Source: Pseudomonas sp. DNDY-54 (GTDB lineage Bacteria > Pseudomonadota > Gammaproteobacteria > Pseudomonadales > Pseudomonadaceae). Taken from it: a stretch of 64,000 nt of DNA. The notes beneath the pieces are model-generated. The model was not told the origin of the DNA. It searched no databases and saw nothing but the letters and a program-made list of their open reading frames with translations. Position numbers and translations under genes: made by a program. Each line of letters begins with the position of its first letter. The first letter of the stretch is position 1. Shown here piece after piece: positions 1 to 10,339 of this stretch. The stretch is taken from the NCBI RefSeq assembly GCF_019880365.1, contig NZ_CP082271.1, forward strand, positions 372,001 through 436,000. Reading direction: 5' to 3'.

Positions 1-397
1 GGCGGGTGCGGTTGGTCAGGTTGACGGTGATTTCCGGGTGCAACGCCTGAAACTGCCGCAGCCGTGGCAGCAGCCATTGCGTGCCAAAGGTCGGCACCAG
101 CGCCAGTTCGATGGTTTGCGCACCCTGTTGGCCCATCACTGACAGCGTGTCGCGCTCCACCGCATCGAGCTGGGTGGCGACTCGCCTTGCATAGGATTGG
201 CCGGCCTCGGTCAGTTTCACGCCGCGGCGGGAACGGCGGAACAGCTCCAGCCCGAGGAATTCTTCCAGCCCGCCGATCTGTCGGCAGATCGCGCTTTGGG
301 TCAGCGCCAACTCTTCGGCCGCACGGGTAAAGCTTTGGTGGCGTGCGGCCGCTTCGAAGGCGACAAGCGCGGCTGTACTGGGGATCTTGCGACGCAT
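1..397 (-). CDS. gcdR: LysR-family regulator GcdR, C-terminus cut by window edge
   Basis: Transcriptional regulator of the LysR family, GcvA-like subgroup. About 132 N-terminal residues are visible, starting MRRKIPSTAAL at the ATG at 397. A winged helix-turn-helix lies at about residues 15-65 (SFTRAAEELALTQSAICRQI), followed by the start of the effector-binding domain with the GcvA-like run TFGTQWLLPRL. It is divergent from gcdH with a 183-bp shared control region. In pseudomonads this position is held by GcdR, which activates gcdHG in response to glutarate; the name rests on that context and not on a specificity residue. The rest of the gene lies left of the window. Confidence 0.88.
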   Translation of the reverse strand, partial: MRRKIPSTAALVAFEAAARHQSFTRAAEELALTQSAICRQIGGLEEFLGLELFRRSRRGVKLTEAGQSYARRVATQLDAVERDTLSVMGQQGAQTIELALVPTFGTQWLLPRLRQFQALHPEITVNLTNRTR

Positions 398-487
398 TAT
401 GCGACTGCCTCACTAATTAGCGGGTGTTCAGGGTGTTGAGCTTAGCCTGGAGTGAGTAAATCGCACAGGTTGTTGCGAATTACTCGT

Positions 488-516
488 TTGCTGGGTGCGC
501 CGGCAGCTTCTAGTAT
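488..516 (+). promoter_or_regulatory. Candidate sigma-70 promoter for gcdH
   Basis: TTGCTG (488-493) and TAGTAT (511-516) are separated by 17 bases, about 65 bases before the gcdH start and inside the gcdR-gcdH divergent region. Both boxes are imperfect, as expected for a promoter that needs a LysR activator. Inferred from sequence only. Confidence 0.35.
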
Positions 517-580
517 CAATCCATCCAATGCTGCATCGGGCCCTGCGCCCGGTTCATCGTCTACGACAAGAGGACCACCC

Positions 581-1762
581 ATGGCCGGCAAAGCAAGCTT
601 CAACTGGATCGACCCGCTGCTGCTCGATCAGCAGCTCACCGATGAAGAGCGCATGGTGCGTGACAGCGCTCAGCAGTTCGCCGATGACAAGCTGGCGCCT
701 CGCGTTCTGGAAGCCTTCCGCCACGAGCGCACCGATGCGGCGATTTTCCGTGAAATGGGTGACACCGGCTTGCTTGGCGCGACCATTCCCGAAGCCTATG
801 GTGGCAGCGGCCTGAACTACGTCTGCTACGGCCTGATCGCGCGTGAAGTGGAGCGCATCGACTCTGGCTATCGCTCGATGATGAGCGTGCAATCCTCGCT
901 GGTAATGGTGCCAATCAACGAGTTCGGTAACGAAGAAACCAAGCAGAAGTACCTGCCCAAACTGGCCAGCGGCGAGTTCATTGGCTGCTTCGGCCTGACC
1001 GAACCGAACCATGGCTCCGATCCGGGCTCGATGGTCACCCGCGCCAAGAAGGTCGACGGCGGCTATCGCCTGTCCGGCGCCAAGATGTGGATCACCAACA
1101 GCCCTATCGCTGACGTCTTCGTGGTCTGGGCGAAGGACGACGAGGGCGCCATTCGCGGCTTCGTGCTGGAAAAGGGCTGGGAAGGGCTGTCCGCACCGGC
1201 GATTCACGGCAAGGTCGGCCTGCGTGCGTCGATCACCGGTGAAATCGTCATGGACAACGTGTTCTGCCCAGAAGAGAACGCCTTCCCTGACGTGCGTGGC
1301 CTGCGCGGTCCGTTTACCTGCCTGGATTCCGCCCGGTACGGCATCAGCTGGGGTGCCCTGGGTGCCGCCGAGTTCTGCTGGCATACCGCACGTCAGTACA
1401 CCCTGGACCGCCAGCAGTTCGGTCGCCCGCTGGCTGCCAATCAGCTGATCCAGAAGAAGCTGGCCGACATGCAGACCGAGATCACGTTGGCCCTGCAAGG
1501 CTGCCTGCGTCTGGGCCGAATGAAAGATGAAGGCACCGCGGCTGTGGAGATCACCTCGATCATGAAGCGCAACAGCTGCGGCAAGGCACTGGACGTAGCC
1601 CGTCTGGCGCGCGACATGCTTGGCGGCAACGGCATCAGCGACGAGTTCGGCGTGGCGCGGCATCTGGTCAACCTCGAAGTGGTCAACACCTACGAAGGTA
1701 CCCACGACGTGCATGCGCTGATCCTGGGCCGCGCGCAAACCGGCATCCAGGCGTTCTTCTAA
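581..1762 (+). CDS. gcdH: Glutaryl-CoA dehydrogenase
   Basis: FAD-dependent acyl-CoA dehydrogenase of 393 residues that converts glutaryl-CoA to crotonyl-CoA and CO2 in lysine/glutarate breakdown. Visible family marks are the flavin/substrate segment CFGLTEPNHGSDPGSM, the WITNSPIADVFVVWAK strand, the RQFGRPLAANQLIQ helix, and the catalytic-base context NTYEGTHD with Glu at about residue 372. The full-length match to glutaryl-CoA dehydrogenases, together with the gcdR and gcdG neighbours, supports this over other acyl-CoA dehydrogenases. I chose the ATG at 581 because AAGAGGA precedes it and the protein then starts MAGKASFNW as in homologues; the frame stays open further upstream but without a ribosome site. 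Confidence 0.95.
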   Translation: MAGKASFNWIDPLLLDQQLTDEERMVRDSAQQFADDKLAPRVLEAFRHERTDAAIFREMGDTGLLGATIPEAYGGSGLNYVCYGLIAREVERIDSGYRSMMSVQSSLVMVPINEFGNEETKQKYLPKLASGEFIGCFGLTEPNHGSDPGSMVTRAKKVDGGYRLSGAKMWITNSPIADVFVVWAKDDEGAIRGFVLEKGWEGLSAPAIHGKVGLRASITGEIVMDNVFCPEENAFPDVRGLRGPFTCLDSARYGISWGALGAAEFCWHTARQYTLDRQQFGRPLAANQLIQKKLADMQTEITLALQGCLRLGRMKDEGTAAVEITSIMKRNSCGKALDVARLARDMLGGNGISDEFGVARHLVNLEVVNTYEGTHDVHALILGRAQTGIQAFF

Positions 1763-1802
1763 GCGGCACGCTGACCGACCTACGTAAAACACCGACATCG
1801 CT

Positions 1803-1874
1803 GTAGGGTGGATGACGCTCTTTTCATCCACCTTCACCCTGCACGGTAGATGGATAAAGCGTCATCCACCCTAC
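1803..1874. repeat. GTAG-type REP pair (BIME) downstream of gcdH
   Basis: A 72-bp element bounded by a perfect 16-bp inverted repeat, GTAGGGTGGATGACGC at 1803-1818 and its complement at 1859-1874. Each arm is GTAG followed by its own hairpin (GGTGGATGA...TCATCCACC in the left arm), the structure of REP sequences. The left arm recurs almost exactly at 57458 and 57692. It lies between gcdH and gcdG and could act on the mRNA between the two genes. Confidence 0.85.
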
Positions 1875-1941
1875 GTTTCCTCGCCCTGCTGCAGGCTGCA
1901 TTTCTCCTGGCGCGGCGATCACATCCTGAGGTTTTTAGCTC

Positions 1942-3165
1942 ATGCCTGGCGCCCTTTCCCATATCCGCGTCCTTGATCTGTCGCGCGTGCTGGCTGGCCC
2001 CTGGGCCGGGCAGATCCTCGGTGACCTGGGCGCCGAGGTGATCAAAGTCGAGCGCCCGCGCACCGGCGATGACACCCGTCATTGGGGCCCGCCCTACCTG
2101 AAAGACCAGGAGGGCGAGAACACCTCGGAAGCGGCGTATTACCTCTCCGCCAACCGCAACAAGCAGTCCCTGACCCTGGACTTCACCCAGCCCGAGGGCC
2201 AGCGGATCATTCGTGAGCTGGTGTCGCGGTGCGATGTGCTGCTTGAGAACTTCAAGGTCGGCGGGTTGGCGGCCTACGGGCTGGATTACGAAAGCCTCAA
2301 GGCGATCAATCCAAAGCTGATCTATTGCTCAATCACCGGCTTCGGCAGTGATGGGCCGTACGCGAATCGCGCCGGTTACGATTTCATGATTCAGGGCCTT
2401 GGCGGGCTGATGAGTCTGACCGGGCGCGCCGAGGACGAAGAAGGCGCCGGTCCGGTCAAGGTCGGTGTGGCGCTGACCGACATCCTCACCGGCCTGTACG
2501 CCACGGTTGGTGTGCTCGCCGCGCTCAACCATCGCGAGCAGAGCGGAATCGGTCAGCATGTCGAACTGGCGCTGCTCGACGTGCAGGTCGCCTGCCTGGC
2601 GAACCAGGCGATGAACTACCTGACCACGGGCGTCGCGCCCAAGCGCATGGGCAACGCGCATCCGAATATCGTGCCGTATCAGGATTTCCCCACAGCAGAC
2701 GGCGACATCATTCTTACGATTGGCAACGATGGCCAGTTCCGCAAGTTTGCCGAGGTAGCTGGCCATCCCGAGTGGGCTGATGATCCGCGCTTCGCCAGCA
2801 ACAAGGCACGGGTTGCTCATCGCAAGGAGCTGGTGCCGATGATCCGTCAGGTCACGGTGTTCCGCACCACGGCTGAGTGGGTGGCGCTGCTGGAGCAGGC
2901 CGGTGTGCCTTGTGGCCCGATCAACGACCTGGCGCAGGTCTTCGCTGATCCGCAGGTCAAGTCGCGAGGTCTTCAGCTGGAGATGTCGCATCCGCTTGCC
3001 GGCAGCGTGCCTCAGGTTGCCAGCCCCATCCGGCTTTCCGAGACGCCCGTTGAATACCGCAAGGCGCCGCCGCTGCTGGGTGAACACAGCGAAGCGGTGC
3101 TGCAGCAATTGGTCGGTTTGAGTTTCGAGAAGATTCTTTCCTTGCGGCAGTCTGGGGTGATTTGA
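1942..3165 (+). CDS. gcdG: CaiB/BaiF CoA-transferase (glutarate CoA-transferase)
   Basis: Class III CoA-transferase of 407 residues, expected to activate glutarate with CoA from succinyl-CoA to feed GcdH. The family pattern is clear: LDLSRVLAGPWAGQILGDLGA at the N-terminus, KVERP, the NRNKQSLTLD strand, LLENFKVGGLAAYGLDY, and the VGVALTDILTGLYA segment, where Asp180 corresponds to the catalytic aspartate of the family. It follows gcdH on the same strand after 179 bp containing a REP pair. The substrate is inferred from linkage to gcdH and gcdR; the fold and reaction class are firm. Confidence 0.9.
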   Translation: MPGALSHIRVLDLSRVLAGPWAGQILGDLGAEVIKVERPRTGDDTRHWGPPYLKDQEGENTSEAAYYLSANRNKQSLTLDFTQPEGQRIIRELVSRCDVLLENFKVGGLAAYGLDYESLKAINPKLIYCSITGFGSDGPYANRAGYDFMIQGLGGLMSLTGRAEDEEGAGPVKVGVALTDILTGLYATVGVLAALNHREQSGIGQHVELALLDVQVACLANQAMNYLTTGVAPKRMGNAHPNIVPYQDFPTADGDIILTIGNDGQFRKFAEVAGHPEWADDPRFASNKARVAHRKELVPMIRQVTVFRTTAEWVALLEQAGVPCGPINDLAQVFADPQVKSRGLQLEMSHPLAGSVPQVASPIRLSETPVEYRKAPPLLGEHSEAVLQQLVGLSFEKILSLRQSGVI

Positions 3166-3246
3166 CGCTCGGCGGTGGCCTGAACTCTCGGGCCGCTTGG
3201 CTATCCTTATTCCTGTACCCTGGATTTTTGGATGGACGAGCACATC

Positions 3247-3855
3247 ATGCAGACGCAGCGCTTACGTATCACCTGGCAGCTTTCAGTTGTCTTGTTCATG
3301 TCCTGGCTGTTGGCCGGTTGCGGCATCAACAACATTCCTCAATACGATGAGCAGGTGAAATCGGCTTGGTCGCAGGTGGAAAACCAGTACCAGCGCCGCG
3401 CCGATCTCATTCCCAATCTGGTCGAGACCGTTAAAGGCTTTGCCCGTCAGGAGCAGGAAACCCTGACCGCGGTCATCGAGGCTCGCTCGCGGGCCACCTC
3501 GATTCAGCTCAGCGCGGACGATCTCGATGACCCGCAGAAGCTGCAGCAATTCCAGCAGGCGCAAAACCAGCTGACCGGCGCCTTGAGCCGGTTGATGGCG
3601 GTGTCCGAGCGCTACCCGGACCTGAAGTCCAACCAGAACTTTCTCGCCCTGCAATCGCAGCTCGAAGGCACGGAAAACCGCATTGCTGTGGCGCGCCGGG
3701 ACTTTATCGCTGCGGTTGAGCGTTACAACACCGAAATCCGAACCTTCCCCGGTCGTATCTGGCACAGCCTGATGTACAGCGACATGCCGATCCGCGAGAA
3801 CTTCGAGGCGACGGCGGAGAACGCCGAGCAGGCGCCGCAAGTGCAGTTTCAATGA
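3247..3855 (+). CDS. lemA: LemA family lipoprotein
   Basis: LemA-type protein of 202 residues. An N-terminal signal ends in the lipobox LLAGC (Cys at about residue 25), then comes the LemA signature: YDEQVKSAWSQVENQYQRRADLIPNLVETVKGFARQE broken across residues 32-70, followed by long helices and the terminal NTEIRTFPGRIWHSLMY. Predicted to be an inner- or outer-membrane-anchored helical periplasmic protein of unknown biochemical role. An in-frame ATG at 3232 is a possible alternative start but would lengthen the signal n-region. The stop overlaps the next start (ATGA), so it is co-translated with the TPM-domain gene, a combination seen in many bacteria. Confidence 0.9.
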   Translation: MQTQRLRITWQLSVVLFMSWLLAGCGINNIPQYDEQVKSAWSQVENQYQRRADLIPNLVETVKGFARQEQETLTAVIEARSRATSIQLSADDLDDPQKLQQFQQAQNQLTGALSRLMAVSERYPDLKSNQNFLALQSQLEGTENRIAVARRDFIAAVERYNTEIRTFPGRIWHSLMYSDMPIRENFEATAENAEQAPQVQFQ

Positions 3856-4610
3856 CGCGTCCGCTTTCGCTGATTCTGGCGCTGCTGTTCTGGGCGAGCG
3901 GTGTAGTCGCTCAGGAAGTCGAGCTGCCGGCACTGAGTGGCAGGGTTGTTGATCAGGCCGAACTGCTCGATACCCAGGCCGAGGCGCGGCTGAGCAGCAT
4001 GCTCGCTGCCCATGAGCAGGCCAGCGGCGAGCAAGTGGTCGTCGTCACCGTGCCGGACCTCCAGGGGCGGAGTATTGAAGAGTACGGTGTCGCCTTGGGC
4101 CGTGAGTGGGGCATCGGGCAGAAGGATGAAGACACCGGCGCGCTGCTGATTGTCGCCCGTGACGACCGCCGGGTTCGTATTGAAGTTGGCTACGGTCTGG
4201 AAGGGCGGCTCACTGATGCGCAGTCGTCCGTCATCATCAACCGCATCATCACCCCGGCTTTCCGCGAAGGCGACTTTACCCGCGGGATTACCGAGGGCGC
4301 GGCCGCGATAGTGCAGGTGCTGGGAGGTGATCCGCTGCAGACGGCTGCGATGCGTCCGGCCATGCCCATGGGGGCGCAGGAGCCCGGCGGGCTTGGCATT
4401 CTGGGCTTCTTCCTGATGCTGGTGGCGATCTTTGTGATTGGTGGCGGACGAGGCGGTCGTGGCGGCGGTCGCGGCGCGGGACGCGCGCTGCTCCTCGGTG
4501 CGCTGCTCGGCGGCATGGGTCGCGGTGGCGGAGGCGGCTTTGGCGGCGGCGGTGGCTTCGGGGGCGGTGGCGGCGGCTTTGGTGGCGGTGGCGCCTCCGG
4601 TGGGTGGTGA
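3852..4610 (+). CDS. TPM-domain (YgcG-type) protein with glycine-rich tail
   Basis: Protein of 252 residues with an N-terminal signal peptide ending near AQEVELP, a TPM domain at about residues 28-150 (GRVVDQAELLDTQAEARLSSML; VVVVTVPDLQGRSIEEYG; VARDDRRVRIEVGYGLEGRLTD), a transmembrane segment at about 180-195 (GILGFFLMLVAIFVIGG), and a C-terminal tail of about 50 residues that is almost only Gly, Arg, Ala and Ser, closing GGASGGW. TPM proteins of this build are membrane-anchored with unknown function; some relatives act in photosystem II repair. Overlaps lemA by four bases and lies just upstream of a second TPM gene. Confidence 0.88.
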   Translation: MTRPLSLILALLFWASGVVAQEVELPALSGRVVDQAELLDTQAEARLSSMLAAHEQASGEQVVVVTVPDLQGRSIEEYGVALGREWGIGQKDEDTGALLIVARDDRRVRIEVGYGLEGRLTDAQSSVIINRIITPAFREGDFTRGITEGAAAIVQVLGGDPLQTAAMRPAMPMGAQEPGGLGILGFFLMLVAIFVIGGGRGGRGGGRGAGRALLLGALLGGMGRGGGGGFGGGGGFGGGGGGFGGGGASGGW

Positions 4611-4747
4611 CGTCGGTGAATCCGGCCTCACCCCGCGTATCCACCCAGCGCGCATCACACTGAACGACGCGGCAGCATTCACTCAGCCGCGTGGGCCGAT
4701 GCGTGACCCAACCAATAAGACAAGAGCCTCTCAATGATGGATACGCA

Positions 4748-5365
4748 ATGACACTTTTGACCGAAAGCGAGCTGCGGCAGGTAGCCGAGGCAATCGACCG
4801 TATCGAGCGTGACACGGATGCCGAACTGGTGACGGTGCTGGCAGGCCAGGCGGATGACTACCGCTATATCCCGTTGCTCTGGGCGAGTCTTATCTCGCTG
4901 TTACTGCCGGGGGCGTTGCTGTTTTTCAGCGGTTGGTTGTCCGCCTGGCAGCTTCTGCTGGTGCAATGGCTCACGTTTATCGTGCTGGCGGTGATTTTCC
5001 GTATTCCTAGCCTGACCAGCCGGCTTATCCCACGTTCGGTTCGCCATTGGCGCGCCTGCAACCTGGCGAGGCGGCAATTCATCGAACTCAATCTGCACCA
5101 CACCGAAGGCGGAACGGGGATGCTGATTTTTGTCTCCGAAGCCGAGCGTTACGTCGAAATCCTGGTCGACCGGGGCATCTCCAGTCGCATCGATAACGGC
5201 GCGTGGGAGTCGATTGTCGCGGACTTTACCGGCAAGGTGCGTGACGGGCAGGTGCTTGAAGGTTTCCTCGGCTGTATCGAGGCCTGCGGCTCGCTGCTGA
5301 AACAACAGGTTCCCGCCACGCACGAACGCAATGAGCTGCCGAATCATCTGGTGGTGCTGCCTTAG
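4748..5365 (+). CDS. Second TPM-domain membrane protein
   Basis: Protein of 205 residues, starting MTLLTESELRQVAEAIDRIERDTDAELVTVLA. The TPM-like domain is split by two hydrophobic segments at about residues 42-62 and 70-86, and the second half shows FVSEAERYVEILVDRGISSRID as in TPM proteins. No signal peptide is seen. The frame is open upstream to 4691, but the ATG at 4748 fits better because the conserved N-terminal helix starts there. It is the third gene of the lemA cluster, 137 bp after the preceding stop. Function unknown; presumably works in the envelope with the two genes before it. Confidence 0.82.
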   Translation: MTLLTESELRQVAEAIDRIERDTDAELVTVLAGQADDYRYIPLLWASLISLLLPGALLFFSGWLSAWQLLLVQWLTFIVLAVIFRIPSLTSRLIPRSVRHWRACNLARRQFIELNLHHTEGGTGMLIFVSEAERYVEILVDRGISSRIDNGAWESIVADFTGKVRDGQVLEGFLGCIEACGSLLKQQVPATHERNELPNHLVVLP

Positions 5366-5372
5366 CCTTAAA

Positions 5373-5399
5373 AGGGATGTCAGCGGCGCCGGCATCCCT
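5373..5399 (-). terminator. Probable terminator of the TPR gene
   Basis: A 9-bp stem (AGGGATGTC with GGCATCCCT, one wobble pair) around a 9-base loop lies between two convergent genes. On the minus strand it is followed by TTTTAAGG, a modest U-tract, so it most likely ends the leftward TPR gene at 5406. Confidence 0.55.
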
Positions 5400-5405
5400 C
5401 TCGCT

Positions 5406-6683
5406 TCAGACCACGCTGCGCTGTCGAGCAAGCAACTCGCGTTCACGCTGCAGGCCGCGAACCAGGTTGTTCTGATCGCTGCGACGAGCCGCGGCAATCA
5501 GTGTCTGGTCGATCAGGTCACGTTGCGCGTGGCTACCGCCAAACACGTGGGCCTGGCTGCGAACCCGCCGCAACAGATCGACGCAACGGCCATAGCGACC
5601 CTCGACGAATGCCACCGCCGCTTCCACCGTTGGCCTGCCGATCAGCTGGGTGAAGCGCGCATTGTCATCGTCGCGCTGGCCGGCACGCTGTTGTGCTTCA
5701 CGCAGCTGGCCGAGCAGTTCTTCGCGGCCGCTGCAGGCAAACGCCATCGCCGCATGGAAATCGTTGAAGGCATAACGGCCATCCTCGGCCATCGCCGCCC
5801 AGCGTTCGGCCACGCCCGCCCAACGGTTACCCACATCGACCCCGCGTAGCTGCAGGCGCCACAGCATCGAGCTGGCATCGATCAGCTCCAGTGCAAGGGT
5901 GCCTTGATGGCCGTCGATCGGCCCATCGAAGAGCGCCAGCACTGTGTCAAAGTCGTCCTGCTCCAGGTAATGCAGCGCCAGGTGCCACCAGTTGTGCACG
6001 GCGAGCATGCTGTCCTGTTGCCAGGCCGGATTGCCACGCATCCAGGCGATGCCTTCCTCGCGACGACCCTGCATTTCCAGCACGTGGGCGACGGCATGCT
6101 GCGCCCAGGCGTCGTCGGGCTGCAGCGACACGGCTTCGCGGCCAATCCGCTCGCCGTGACGATAGTCGCCTGTTTCCTCCAGCCCGAACGCGTACATGCC
6201 GAGCACGGCGTGATAGCCGGGAACAGCCGCTGACCAGTCCGGCAAGGCGCGGGCGATACGGTCACGCAGCATGCGGGCATCGCCAGTGAAGAAGTCCAGT
6301 TGATGGCCTGCCTGCAATGACAGCAGGTCATGAGGGTAATCGAGGCTGAGGTCTTCAAGCGTGCGTCCCGATGCGTGCCAGCGCCCAGCGATCAGCAGTT
6401 GCAGGGCCTGTATATGGCGCGCCTCACGGTCGTTCTGCGGCAGTGCCTGGGCCTGCTCCAGCGACGCTTGCGCAACCGGTATCGCGGCCGCTTCGGTGCC
6501 CAGCAGATAGAGCCAGGCATGCAGGATGTGGCCCATCACCAGTTCAGGGGAAGCCTCGAGAGCGGCTTCGGTGCTCGCCAGCGAATCGGTGCGCAGGCAG
6601 CGAAACTGCGCGAGGGCCTGGTCGAGCAGGACCTGCGCCTGGCCATTGCAGCCGGTCAGTTGGTAGCCATGTGCGTCTTTCAT
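5406..6683 (-). CDS. Tetratricopeptide repeat protein, TTC38-like
   Basis: Cytoplasmic helical-repeat protein of 425 residues. Helix pairs recur throughout, for example LVMGHILHAWLYLLG, AREARHIQAL-like segments, LGMYAFGLEETGDYRHGERI, and the characteristic DDAWAQHAVAHVLEMQGRREEGIAWM followed by HNWWHLALHYLEQDDFDTVL. That last pair is typical of the TTC38 family of TPR proteins. No signal or catalytic motif is visible. I prefer the ATG at 6683, preceded by GGAG, over the in-frame ATG at 6698. Divergent from the GlxA-like regulator at 6796, which may control it; that link is only positional. Confidence 0.8.
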   Translation of the reverse strand: MKDAHGYQLTGCNGQAQVLLDQALAQFRCLRTDSLASTEAALEASPELVMGHILHAWLYLLGTEAAAIPVAQASLEQAQALPQNDREARHIQALQLLIAGRWHASGRTLEDLSLDYPHDLLSLQAGHQLDFFTGDARMLRDRIARALPDWSAAVPGYHAVLGMYAFGLEETGDYRHGERIGREAVSLQPDDAWAQHAVAHVLEMQGRREEGIAWMRGNPAWQQDSMLAVHNWWHLALHYLEQDDFDTVLALFDGPIDGHQGTLALELIDASSMLWRLQLRGVDVGNRWAGVAERWAAMAEDGRYAFNDFHAAMAFACSGREELLGQLREAQQRAGQRDDDNARFTQLIGRPTVEAAVAFVEGRYGRCVDLLRRVRSQAHVFGGSHAQRDLIDQTLIAAARRSDQNNLVRGLQRERELLARQRSVV

Positions 6684-6795
6684 TGTTCTATGCTCCATGA
6701 GTCCAGTTCGTTGGCAGGTGCCAACGGAGCCTATAGTCGAGGCGGCAGGGGAGTCGGACTAAAGTCATCCTGGAAACAAAACGGCCATTTCCGCC

Positions 6796-7872
6796 ATGAC
6801 ACGCTCGGATCATGCTGAAAGCCTGTCACCCTTGACCGTCGCCCTCCTGGCGACGCCGGACAGCACGGCCTCGACCTTGTTCGGCCTCTACGATTTATTG
6901 TTAGGCACCCGCCGCGATTGGCAGCAGCTGATCAACCAGACCGACGTCGAATCACCCTTTTATCCGCTGATTGTCAGCCGCGACGGGCAACCGTTGCGGG
7001 CATACAACGATGTCCCGATTCAGCCTCACGCCAGCCTTGGCAACGCGCCGTCGGTCGATGTGGTGATCGTCAGCAACCTGGCGATCAGTCCGTTCGAACC
7101 GCTGGATGACCGCTACGACCAGGAAGCGCAATGGATGCGTGAGCGTTACGAGGCAGGCGCGACGCTGGCGTCGGCCTGTTCGGGCGCGATATTGCTGGCC
7201 CGTACCGGCTTGCTGAAAGGCTGCGAAGGCACCTCGCACTGGGGCTATTGCGACTGCCTGCGCCGCGAATACCCCGAGGTCCACTGGCAGCCGGACAAGG
7301 CATTGGTAACCGCGGGGATCGGCCAGCGGCTGGTCATGTCAGGCAGCGGCAGCAGCTGGCACGCGTTGGGGCTGTTTCTTATTGCCCGCTTCATTGGCGC
7401 CAGAGAGGCCATGGAAGTTGCCAGGATGAACCTGTTCGACTGGGATGCGACCAGCCCGCTTGCCTACGCCGCGATGATGCGCACCGGCCAGCTTGCCGAT
7501 CCGGTCATTGCGCGTTGTCAGGAATGGGCGGCGCAGCATTACGACGGCGAAGCGCCCGTGGCGGCGATGGTGCGGATCAGCGGCTTGCAGGAGCGAACCT
7601 TTCAGCGCCGCTTTGCCCAGGCCACCGGGCTGTCGCCTCTGGATTACGTGCACACCCTGCGGCTGGAGGAAGCCAAACAATTGCTGGAAAGCGGAGATCT
7701 TCCCGTGGAAGCCATCGCCTGGGAGGTGGGCTATCAAGACGCCGGATTCTTCGGCCGACTGTTCCGGCGCAAGGTCGGCCTGACGCCGGCCCAATACCGC
7801 GGGCGCTTCGGTGTATTGGCGCGGCGCCTGGCCAGCGTGGCGACGCCAGCCGCCGTCGTCGGTGCGCATTGA
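6796..7872 (+). CDS. GlxA-like regulator: DJ-1/PfpI domain plus AraC HTH
   Basis: Regulator of 358 residues. The N-terminal half (about 10-190) is a class I glutamine-amidotransferase-like (DJ-1/PfpI) domain with the nucleophile-elbow segment ASACSGAILLARTGLLKG. The C-terminal half (about 225-335) is an AraC-type double helix-turn-helix with FQRRFAQATGLSPLDYVHTLRLEEAKQLLE and AWEVGYQDAGFFGRLFRRKVGLTPAQYR. Members such as GbdR, CdhR and ArgR sense small amines or amino-acid derivatives; the ligand here cannot be read from sequence. It is divergent from the TPR gene with about 110 bp between them. Confidence 0.88.
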   Translation: MTRSDHAESLSPLTVALLATPDSTASTLFGLYDLLLGTRRDWQQLINQTDVESPFYPLIVSRDGQPLRAYNDVPIQPHASLGNAPSVDVVIVSNLAISPFEPLDDRYDQEAQWMRERYEAGATLASACSGAILLARTGLLKGCEGTSHWGYCDCLRREYPEVHWQPDKALVTAGIGQRLVMSGSGSSWHALGLFLIARFIGAREAMEVARMNLFDWDATSPLAYAAMMRTGQLADPVIARCQEWAAQHYDGEAPVAAMVRISGLQERTFQRRFAQATGLSPLDYVHTLRLEEAKQLLESGDLPVEAIAWEVGYQDAGFFGRLFRRKVGLTPAQYRGRFGVLARRLASVATPAAVVGAH

Positions 7873-7981
7873 ACGGGTTGACGGACGACGTCAGCTGCCG
7901 GCTGTCGCCCTTGACGACGCGCCACCCAGGACGGTGGCGCTGGTTTCAATAATCGCTGCAGCCCGAGGGCGGGCGCTGGGC

Positions 7982-9949
<1,968 letters not shown>

Positions 9950-10339
9950 TTCACATCCAATCGGGAATCCCGATGTTCGACAAACAACCGCCGTGAGGCG
10001 GACCACAGTTTTACGGGGAGGTCCCGCAGGCGCCAATCGGGTGGCGCTGGGCAGTACGGGCTCGTTGGATGCGATTTATATGCCGGACTGCTGATCGGGT
10101 TATCGAACTCCGATAGCCGGCGAGAATACGGCATGTGCCATCATCCAAGTGGCCATGCGACGAATGGCGGGTAGGTTTGCGACGAATGACCGCTCAGGCG
10201 CGGAACCGAAACGGCCGGAAGCGTTCCGCTGAACGTAGCGGCACCTGCGCAATGGATTCAATCAGCGGTTTACCCATCGAACCTCTGACGGCTGTGGCTC
10301 CGGCCAGGGTCCGATGGGATGGCTTGGTTTGCGCGGCGG
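9950..10339. other. Intergenic region upstream of the FtsH-like gene
   Basis: 390 bp with no convincing gene. A perfect palindrome, ATCGGGA-A-TCCCGAT at 9960-9974, lies 10 bases upstream of the FtsH-like start and may be an operator or a leader hairpin. A TATAAA on the minus strand (10075-10080) could be part of that gene's promoter, but no matching -35 box is seen. The remainder shows nothing recognisable. Confidence 0.4.

Noticed and set aside
554..1837. A 427-codon minus-strand frame opposite gcdH
   Set aside because: Antisense to a full-length glutaryl-CoA dehydrogenase; no protein features.
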